DNA of 11,977 nt, taken from assembly GCA_964599895.1 (NCBI GenBank), contig CAZRHT010000067.1, forward strand, positions 1 through 11,977, written 5' to 3'. This DNA comes from UM-FILTER-49-7 sp964599895. Lineage in GTDB: Bacteria > Acidobacteriota > Holophagae > Thermotomaculales > Thermotomaculaceae. The notes under the pieces were generated by a model. It had not been told where the DNA came from. It saw only the letters and a list, made by a program, of their open reading frames with translations, and did not search any database. Below are positions 6,710-11,977 of this stretch, one piece after another. The position numbers and the translations under genes were made by a program. The stretch's first letter is position 1. Each line of letters opens with the position of its first letter.

Positions 6710-8680
6710 ATGAAAAAGATTTTATTGTTACTTATCCTGGCAACCAGTCTGCCACTTCTGGCCGGACCGGATCTTGCCATCCTGTCAAAAAAGGCCGATC
6801 AATACCAGGGAAAATTTGACGCGGTCACACTGCTGGAAGACACAACTGTCAAAGTCGCGCCTTCCGGAATGACCCACACAGTGGAAACCACTGCGATCAA
6901 ACTCCTGTCTGACACGGGATGTCGGACCTATCAGACCGTCAGTTTCTTTTATGACCCGCTCACCCAGATCAGACGAGTCATCTCGGCTGACGTAACCCAT
7001 GAGGATGGCAGCAAGACCGAAATCCCGCTGGATAAAGTAAAAAGCTATCCCCAGCCCGAGCGTTGGATCTACTGGCCCAATACCCGGATATCAATTCCAT
7101 TCGGGCTCTTGAAGCCGGGAGATGTCGTCCGGTACAAAGTGGAAATGAAGGGATTTTCATATGCACTTCTGGACAAGACTGTCAGCGACAATGACAGCCG
7201 ATTCCAGCCCCCGATGAAGGGTCAATTTTACGCCATTGTTCATTTTCAGAGCTTTTCTCCCATCCTTCACAAATCCTACTCTGTGGAACTGCCGAAAGAC
7301 AAGCCGATCCAATTCAAATTCTTCAATGGAGAAGTGACACCCATGGCGGCATTCACCGATGGCGGCATGAAATATACCTTTACAAAAGAGAATATTGAAC
7401 CGGTAAAACAGGAAGCCCACATGGTTGATATTTCCAACGTCTGTCAGAAACTGCTGATTTCCACAACTGTGTCATGGAAGGACAAATCGGAATGGTTTTA
7501 TGGCGTTAATGAACATTTCGCATTCAATTTCACCCCGGAAATCAAGAAAAAGGTGGATGAAATCACAGCAAAATGCAAAACAGACGAAGAAAAAATTGAT
7601 AAGCTGAACCATTGGGTTGCCCACTACATCCGCTATTCCGGACTGTCCATGGGAAAGGGCGAGGGCTACACCCTGCATCCGGCAGATATGAATTATCGTG
7701 ACCGGCAGGGAGTCTGCAAGGACAAGGCCAGCATGCTGATTTCATTCCTTCGGGCCGCGAATTTTAACGCCTACCCCGCCATGACCATGGCAGGCGCACG
7801 AATTGAAGATTTCCCGGCCGATCACTTCAACCACTGCGTGGTGGCACTCCGGGAAAAAGATGGTACTTTCCGGATGCTGGATCCAACCTGGGTACCATGG
7901 GTACGTGAAGAGTGGTCTTCCGCCGAGCAGGAACAGCAATATCTGGTGGGATACAAAGACGGCCAGCCCCTTCGTACAACTCCGTATTCTCCACCTGAAA
8001 AACATTACTACCGCATTGTTTCCAACTGTCGTATTGACAAGAAAGGAACACTCACCGGAACTCTGAAGATCAGCGCGGAAGGCCAGACCGATTCACGGAT
8101 GCGCCGATACTCTCAACGTCTGTTCAAAGCGGAACGGGACGCCTATTTCACCGGAATTTTCCGGGAGGTTTTCCCCGGTGCAGAAATCAGAAAGCTGCGC
8201 TATCAGGACCCATGGGATATTTCCACGAATATGACTGCTACCTTCAGTTTCAAAATAGAAAATTACGCTGTGGTAAAAGGCGACTCGTTCTATTTCCGGT
8301 CCCCGGCATTGATGTATACAGCCAATGATCCGGTCAATCGGATGTTGAAGTGGAAATTTTCTAATGAGAAGCGGGCATACGGGTTCCGTTCATCCTGCAC
8401 AAAGCTCATTGATATTCAAGAAACCATTCAGCTTCCCGGCATTCTGGATGCTACCCGCTCAAAACTGCCGGAAAAACGTGACAAAATTTCGGGTGATTTT
8501 GCGGATCTTAACCTGTCAGTCGCTCCAAATAAAAACAGCGTTGTAACAAGAGCCACGCTCTCGCTGAAGAGGCGGGTTTACCCGGCGGATTCCTGGAAAA
8601 ATCTGACGGAAGCGGCAGGTGGTTTCCAGAAGGCAGCTGATACATGGCTCAACGTTGTGATTGCGGGAGGTGCAAAATGA
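6710..8680 (+). CDS. Exported DUF3857/transglutaminase-like protein with intact triad
   Basis: A 656-residue protein with an N-terminal signal peptide (MKKILLLLILATSLPLLAG, cleavage probably after LLA). Residues about 30-200 form the DUF3857 region (GMTHTVETTAIKLLS, THEDGSK, LLKPGDVVRYKVEMKG). A transglutaminase-like core follows at about 285-400: VAHYIRY, then GVCKDKASMLISFLRAANF with Cys336, FNHCVVAL with His375 and MLDPTW with Asp391, a complete Cys-His-Asp set. The C-terminal ~250 residues have no clear motif. Family members act in the periplasm or at the cell surface as cysteine peptidases or transglutaminase-fold enzymes; substrates are generally unknown. I chose the ATG at 6710 because GGAGG lies 4-5 nt before it and the signal peptide begins there; an upstream ATG at 6686 lacks both. 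The stop overlaps the next start as ATGA. Confidence 0.88.
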   Translation: MKKILLLLILATSLPLLAGPDLAILSKKADQYQGKFDAVTLLEDTTVKVAPSGMTHTVETTAIKLLSDTGCRTYQTVSFFYDPLTQIRRVISADVTHEDGSKTEIPLDKVKSYPQPERWIYWPNTRISIPFGLLKPGDVVRYKVEMKGFSYALLDKTVSDNDSRFQPPMKGQFYAIVHFQSFSPILHKSYSVELPKDKPIQFKFFNGEVTPMAAFTDGGMKYTFTKENIEPVKQEAHMVDISNVCQKLLISTTVSWKDKSEWFYGVNEHFAFNFTPEIKKKVDEITAKCKTDEEKIDKLNHWVAHYIRYSGLSMGKGEGYTLHPADMNYRDRQGVCKDKASMLISFLRAANFNAYPAMTMAGARIEDFPADHFNHCVVALREKDGTFRMLDPTWVPWVREEWSSAEQEQQYLVGYKDGQPLRTTPYSPPEKHYYRIVSNCRIDKKGTLTGTLKISAEGQTDSRMRRYSQRLFKAERDAYFTGIFREVFPGAEIRKLRYQDPWDISTNMTATFSFKIENYAVVKGDSFYFRSPALMYTANDPVNRMLKWKFSNEKRAYGFRSSCTKLIDIQETIQLPGILDATRSKLPEKRDKISGDFADLNLSVAPNKNSVVTRATLSLKRRVYPADSWKNLTEAAGGFQKAADTWLNVVIAGGAK

Positions 8681-10305
8681 AACAATTGATGTTGCTGATT
8701 CTGATTCCATTTTTCTGGGTCGTTCCTGTTTCTGCCGCAGTGCCTGCCGTAGTGATTCAGTCGGAAGCCGTAACTATCCATGTAAAAGCCGATGGCTCAG
8801 TTGAACGAACCGTATCCCTCACCATGAAACTCAATACTTTCCAGGCCCTCAGAACCGTTGGAGAGTGGTTTTACAGCTACAATCCGACACTGGAAGAGAT
8901 TGAAATCCTTAAATCCGTTACCATCCATAAAGATGGCAGTCGGTTTCCCGCTCCGAAAAATGCCATCTTGGACCAGACCCCTTCGTCAGTGGAAAACGCG
9001 CCGGACTTCAGCAACATCCGGGAAAAGATGGTTTCCTACATCGGATTGGAACCGGGCTGCACGGTAGAATTCCAATACAAGACGAAAGATATTGCTCCCC
9101 ACCGCGCGGGGTTGCTGGAGCCCATGGGCGGCCCATGGCCAATTCTGACTAAAACTGTAACTATCCAATTGGATCGAAAGGCGAAAGTTCACATCAACGG
9201 TAATATAGCCAGAAAGGCTGATGGAGTTTACAAGATAGAGAACTCCAATTCATCGCGCCCGGCGCACGGATTCTCAAACTCACTGGATCTGCCTTTCCTT
9301 TACATCGAAATTGACAATCCGGTCAGCCGCGTGAAACAGCTTATGAGCCAGGGAAAAGCACTTGAACCTGCAGTTCTTGAGGCTTTGGAGGTGACCAAGA
9401 ACAGCACTTCTCTGGAAGTGGAAACAGCACTGAATCACCTCCTGAACCAGCGGATGGCAACAGTTCAACTTGACCCGGCACTTACAGGCTGGAAAGGCCG
9501 CGACTTCTCGGAAGTCGTGCAGTCAGGCTATGCCACACCACTGGAAAAGGTTCTGTTGGCTCATTCAGTACTCGACGCATACCAAATCCCCCACACTACC
9601 GCAATAAGAGCCGACAAGATTGATGGTATACCTATTGCCGCAAGCTCGGAATTTCAACTGAACGGGGACCTTTGCCAAATATTGCCTGCGCACAACTGGA
9701 AACCCGCATTCCTACTGTCGGGGGAAACCTCACTAAAAGAACCTGACACAACTATCCTTATCAACGCAGAGCTGAAGGAAAATGAAGATGGTACATTCAC
9801 TGGAACGATAACAGCCCGGAAAAACAGTGTTAATGCTCAATTCTCTCTTTCCAGTTTGAATCCGATGAAAGATGCCAATGTTTCCGATGAGACTGTTCTG
9901 TTGAAGACAGCGAATGCCCTGGTAAAGAATGGGAAACTCACGTTGAAACTGAAGGATAAACAGATTCAGATCAATCCGGTCCTGGCAGATGTGTTCCATC
10001 TGTCCAACCTGGAACACGCAGTTCTGGCTGCAACTTCCATCCGGATGCCGGAACTGGGTACAGGCGTAGTTCACTTACGAATGGACTTTCTGAAAAAACC
10101 ATCACTGGCATTGCCAGAAAACTTGAAGGCTGCCAATAGCCTCGGCTCTGCTGAAACAGCATGGGAACTTCAGGGGAAAAGGCTGACAATGGAACAGAGA
10201 TTTCAGGTTTCTCCGTTCAAAGTTGAAACGAAGGACTTTGACAAAGTGAATGCCCTTCTGATTCCCGCACTGACCGGGAGTGCCTCAATCGCTTTTATTC
10301 AGTAG
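8677..10305 (+). CDS. Exported DUF3857 paralogue with degenerate transglutaminase core
   Basis: A 542-residue protein with a signal peptide (MKQLMLLILIPFFWVVPVSA) and a DUF3857-type N-terminal region (SVERTVSLTMKLN, VTIHKDGSRFPAP, GLEPGCTVEFQYK). It is laid out like its upstream neighbour. Where active members have 'Gd.C.dkA.LL...L...Gi', this protein reads SGYATPLEKVLLAHSVLDAY (283-302): the surrounding helix is kept, but Thr287/Pro288 stand where the cysteine is expected. I find no matching His or DPTW element. It is therefore probably a non-catalytic binding or partner protein. The ATG at 8677 overlaps the preceding stop as ATGA and has GGGAGG in front; the frame also extends upstream to 8644 but without a signal peptide. 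A hairpin terminator follows the stop by about 20 nt. Paralogy is by shared architecture and motifs, not computed alignment. Confidence 0.85.
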   Translation: MKQLMLLILIPFFWVVPVSAAVPAVVIQSEAVTIHVKADGSVERTVSLTMKLNTFQALRTVGEWFYSYNPTLEEIEILKSVTIHKDGSRFPAPKNAILDQTPSSVENAPDFSNIREKMVSYIGLEPGCTVEFQYKTKDIAPHRAGLLEPMGGPWPILTKTVTIQLDRKAKVHINGNIARKADGVYKIENSNSSRPAHGFSNSLDLPFLYIEIDNPVSRVKQLMSQGKALEPAVLEALEVTKNSTSLEVETALNHLLNQRMATVQLDPALTGWKGRDFSEVVQSGYATPLEKVLLAHSVLDAYQIPHTTAIRADKIDGIPIAASSEFQLNGDLCQILPAHNWKPAFLLSGETSLKEPDTTILINAELKENEDGTFTGTITARKNSVNAQFSLSSLNPMKDANVSDETVLLKTANALVKNGKLTLKLKDKQIQINPVLADVFHLSNLEHAVLAATSIRMPELGTGVVHLRMDFLKKPSLALPENLKAANSLGSAETAWELQGKRLTMEQRFQVSPFKVETKDFDKVNALLIPALTGSASIAFIQ

Positions 10306-10326
10306 GTTATTTTCTATCAAATTCAT

Positions 10327-10350
10327 AAAGGGGCGTTTGCCCCTTTTTTT
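10327..10350 (+). terminator. Rho-independent terminator of the plus-strand unit
   Basis: AAAGGGGC (10327-10334) pairs perfectly with GCCCCTTT (10339-10346) around a GTTT loop, and seven T residues run to 10350. It ends the aldolase-to-DUF3857 unit. The minus-strand methyltransferase gene converges here and its stop codon lies in the T-tract; on that strand the stem is followed by only a short T-run, so bidirectional use is possible but weaker. Confidence 0.9.
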
Positions 10351-11467
10351 ATTTGAGGGAAAGTCTGGCCATAGTCTCAAAATGAGCGGTACCGGGAAAC
10401 ATGTCAATAAGAACAACTCTTTCAATCTGGTACCTGTCAAGCCGTCTGATATCCCGTGCAAGCGTGGCGGCATCGCAGGACACATAGACAATCCTGGGAA
10501 TGCCGGAATCATTGACCCCCTTTGCCAGTTTACTTGCCATGCCCTCACGGGGGGGGTCCAGTATCAGCACGTCACAGGGCACAGGCGTCCATCGGTTGCA
10601 GTCTCCTTCCACAACTGAAACGGAAGAAATATCATTTAAGGACAGGGATTTCTTCATCATAATCAAGGCCGAATGGGACCATTCCATCGCGGACAATGTC
10701 ACAAACTGCCGGGCAAGGGGCAATGTCAGGAACCCGGATCCGGCAAAGAGCTCCCATGCAGTATTTCCCTTCCCCGCGAAGTCCAGCACAGTTTCGATAA
10801 ATTTCTGCAGCAGGAAACGATTGGCCTGGAAGAAACTTCCGGGTTGATGCAACATGGTGTAGCCGGAAAATTCAATCTTCACCGGGTCAACTTCACCCGC
10901 TTTTCGGTACCGATACGCAATTTCCCGGAACGGGTGAGTCTCCAGATAAAAGGAGTTCCGGCACCGGGTTTTCTGAAGGATGGGGGTGAGATGAACCGGC
11001 ATCAGCAGACAGTCGTCCACAGGCACAATGTCGTGGGATCCTTTGGCAAAGAACCCTTTCCGGGTCTGCTCGCACTGAAAATGGGTGCGGATCCGGTAAC
11101 GGTTCCGATCAGGGGACGGAATGACTGATATGTCATCAAGAGAAATCTCAATTTTGCCGATACGCTGTAAGGTTTCCTGGAAAATTCCAGTCTTTATTTT
11201 CAGTTCCGTCTCGTAATTCGTGTGACGGAAATCGCATCCGCCACAACGACTGTAGAATGGGCAGTCTGACTTGACCCTGGCAACAGACGGAACCAGAATT
11301 TCTTCGAGTTTGCCATTCAGCACACCTTTCCCCGCCTGGGGAATGATCCGAACTTCCTCACCGGGCAATACCCGATCCACAAACACGACCTGTCCATCTA
11401 TCCGGCCCAATCCCTTTCCACCCTGAACTACTTTTTCAATGGTTACGATTTTAGAATTGTCCGTCAT
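10349..11467 (-). CDS. rlmD: 23S rRNA (uracil-5-)-methyltransferase, RlmD/TrmA family
   Basis: A 372-residue SAM-dependent m5U RNA methyltransferase. A TRAM RNA-binding domain covers about 1-60 (VVQGGKGLGRIDGQVVFVDRVLPGE). Four cysteines in the RumA/RlmD iron-sulfur pattern are seen: Cys69, Cys75, Cys78 (CPFYSRCGGC) and Cys153. The methylase core shows FFQAN (212-216), the SAM loop WELFAGSGFLTLP (238-250), DPPREG (304-309), the nucleophile Cys331 in YVSCDAATLARD and the general base Glu364 in HFETMARL. Length is somewhat below the ~430 of E. coli RlmD. I chose the ATG at 11465-11467; a longer frame from a TTG at 11515 would run through the terminator hairpin of the upstream gene and is rejected. 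Family assignment is secure. RlmD, RlmC or a dual-site enzyme cannot be told apart by motif alone, although the Fe-S cysteines fit both. Confidence 0.93.
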   Translation of the reverse strand: MTDNSKIVTIEKVVQGGKGLGRIDGQVVFVDRVLPGEEVRIIPQAGKGVLNGKLEEILVPSVARVKSDCPFYSRCGGCDFRHTNYETELKIKTGIFQETLQRIGKIEISLDDISVIPSPDRNRYRIRTHFQCEQTRKGFFAKGSHDIVPVDDCLLMPVHLTPILQKTRCRNSFYLETHPFREIAYRYRKAGEVDPVKIEFSGYTMLHQPGSFFQANRFLLQKFIETVLDFAGKGNTAWELFAGSGFLTLPLARQFVTLSAMEWSHSALIMMKKSLSLNDISSVSVVEGDCNRWTPVPCDVLILDPPREGMASKLAKGVNDSGIPRIVYVSCDAATLARDIRRLDRYQIERVVLIDMFPGTAHFETMARLSLK

Positions 11468-11480
11468 TTGACCACCGCAC

Positions 11481-11507
11481 ACAAAAAAACCCGCCATTTG
11501 GCGGGTT
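11481..11507 (-). terminator. Rho-independent terminator of the cytochrome c3 gene
   Basis: On the minus strand AACCCGCC and GGCGGGTT (11500-11507 and 11488-11495) form a perfect 8-bp stem around an AAAT loop, followed by further T residues (TTTTT, then GTG). It sits 20 nt after the cytochrome stop and about 20 nt before the methyltransferase ATG, leaving little room for a promoter between them. Confidence 0.9.
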
Positions 11508-11526
11508 CGTTTCAATTCAACTCAAG

Positions 11527-11892
11527 CTACTTCTTGGTATGGCAGACTGCGCATTTGGTCGGACCAGCCTTCTTGCCATCTTTTGCCATTTTTGCATGAC
11601 AACCGAGACATGAATTGTCAACCTTTTTGTCATGGAAAGCTTTGTAGTATTTCGGTGCATCGCCATCTGTCTTCTTGTGGCAGTCCAGGCAAGCCTTAGG
11701 CTCCGCTTTCTTGTCCCATTTGTGGTGGCAAACTTCACACTTGATCTGGTCCGAATGAATCTTGTGGGGAAATTCCACCACTTTCTTCGGATTAGCCTTC
11801 AATGTCACCTTTTCCGGTGCCGTCGCTGCCAGAACCAGAGTTACGCCGAAAACAAATGCAAGTGCAACTGCAATAGAAACGATTTTCTTCAT
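11527..11892 (-). CDS. Periplasmic tetraheme cytochrome c3
   Basis: A 121-residue protein. A signal peptide occupies about 1-23 (MKKIVSIAVALAFVFGVTLVLAA), giving a lysine-rich mature protein of about 98 residues. Four CXXCH heme sites stand at 52-56, 68-72, 95-99 and 114-118. Four further histidines, His43 and His46 in FPHKIH, His57 directly after the first heme site, and His87, match the distal-ligand order of class III cytochrome c3, so four low-potential bis-histidine hemes are expected. These proteins shuttle electrons in the periplasm of sulfate, sulfur and metal reducers. All four sites are CX2CH, whereas classic Desulfovibrio c3 uses CX4CH for two of them. AAGGAGG about 5 nt before the ATG is a strong ribosome site. 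The gene has its own promoter and terminator, so it is monocistronic. Three-heme c7 is excluded by the fourth site. Confidence 0.93.
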   Translation of the reverse strand: MKKIVSIAVALAFVFGVTLVLAATAPEKVTLKANPKKVVEFPHKIHSDQIKCEVCHHKWDKKAEPKACLDCHKKTDGDAPKYYKAFHDKKVDNSCLGCHAKMAKDGKKAGPTKCAVCHTKK

Positions 11893-11918
11893 ATTACCCT
11901 CCTTCTGTGATCCTTATT

Positions 11919-11947
11919 ATTATACGTCTCTTCTTGTAATATTGCAA
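11919..11947 (-). promoter_or_regulatory. Near-consensus sigma-70 promoter of the cytochrome c3 gene
   Basis: On the minus strand TTGCAA (11942-11947) is followed after exactly 17 nt by a perfect TATAAT (11919-11924). Transcription would start near 11910-11912, about 20 nt before the ATG, with the strong AAGGAGG site inside that short leader. The -35 matches consensus at four of six positions. Confidence 0.85.
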
Positions 11948-11963
11948 GTGCTAATGTTGTGAC

Positions 11964-11977
11964 GTGACCGCTGTCAC
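11964..11977. promoter_or_regulatory. CRP/FNR-family-like palindrome upstream of the cytochrome promoter
   Basis: GTGAC and GTCAC are perfect 5-bp inverted arms around CGCT, which reads as GTGA-N6-TCAC, the core of CRP-type sites. Its centre is about 59-60 nt upstream of the predicted transcription start, near the -61.5 position typical of class I activation. A second GTGAC (11959-11963) abuts it as a direct repeat. The window ends at the last base of the palindrome, so outer positions cannot be judged. Confidence 0.5.

Noticed and set aside
9121..9140. Near-palindrome CCCATGGGCGGCCCATGG
   Set aside because: It encodes the Pro-Met-Gly-Gly-Pro-Trp segment within a coding gene and is imperfect; probably codon coincidence.
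9501..9517. Hairpin CGACTTC-TCG-GAAGTCG as a possible terminator or structured RNA
   Set aside because: It lies inside the second DUF3857 gene, has no T-tract and the protein continues through it with family-like sequence.
10349..11515. Longer methyltransferase reading frame starting at the TTG at 11515
   Set aside because: Its first codons are the hairpin and T-tract of the cytochrome terminator, and the TRAM domain begins right after the ATG at 11467.

Overview
The window looks like chromosomal DNA from an anaerobic or microaerobic didermic bacterium of roughly 50% GC. It carries a Tad-type (Flp) pilus locus, a periplasmic tetraheme cytochrome c3, and a pair of secreted DUF3857/transglutaminase-type proteins. 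That mix suits Desulfobacterota or Acidobacteriota-like lineages, but nothing here fixes the taxonomy. I saw no rRNA, tRNA, CRISPR array, insertion sequence or prophage.

Layout. (1) Positions 1-5083, minus strand: a tightly packed operon of seven genes, read right to left. They are a 56-residue pilin-like protein, an Flp-type pilin, the prepilin peptidase TadV/CpaA, an unusual pilin-TadE fusion, a TadG-like protein with a cysteine-bearing ectodomain, a TadE protein, and an unrecognised membrane-anchored protein cut by the left edge. Junctions overlap or lie within 1 nt except the first, and three genes start with TTG or GTG. The ATPase, TadB/TadC, CpaB and secretin genes are not in the window; they may lie further left. 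(2) 5084-5240: a divergent intergenic region with an inverted repeat. (3) 5241-10305, plus strand: low-specificity threonine aldolase, a small Spx/ArsC-like thioredoxin-fold protein, and two exported DUF3857 paralogues. The first paralogue keeps a Cys-His-Asp transglutaminase triad and the second has lost it. A strong hairpin terminator closes the unit. (4) 10349-11467, minus strand: an RlmD/TrmA-type 23S rRNA m5U methyltransferase. (5) 11527-11892, minus strand: a tetraheme cytochrome c3 with its own near-consensus promoter, a CRP/FNR-like palindrome upstream and its own terminator.

How they work together. In the Tad locus TadV would process the prepilin-type signals of the Flp-like and TadE-like proteins, which then assemble into the pilus or its base. 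The two DUF3857 proteins are translationally coupled and probably act together outside the cytoplasm. The cytochrome is a separate, probably regulated unit for periplasmic electron transfer.

The points most worth a second look are the double-prepilin-signal fusion, the active/inactive transglutaminase pair, the cysteine-bearing TadG-like protein without an evident von Willebrand domain, and the CRP/FNR-like site at the cytochrome promoter.
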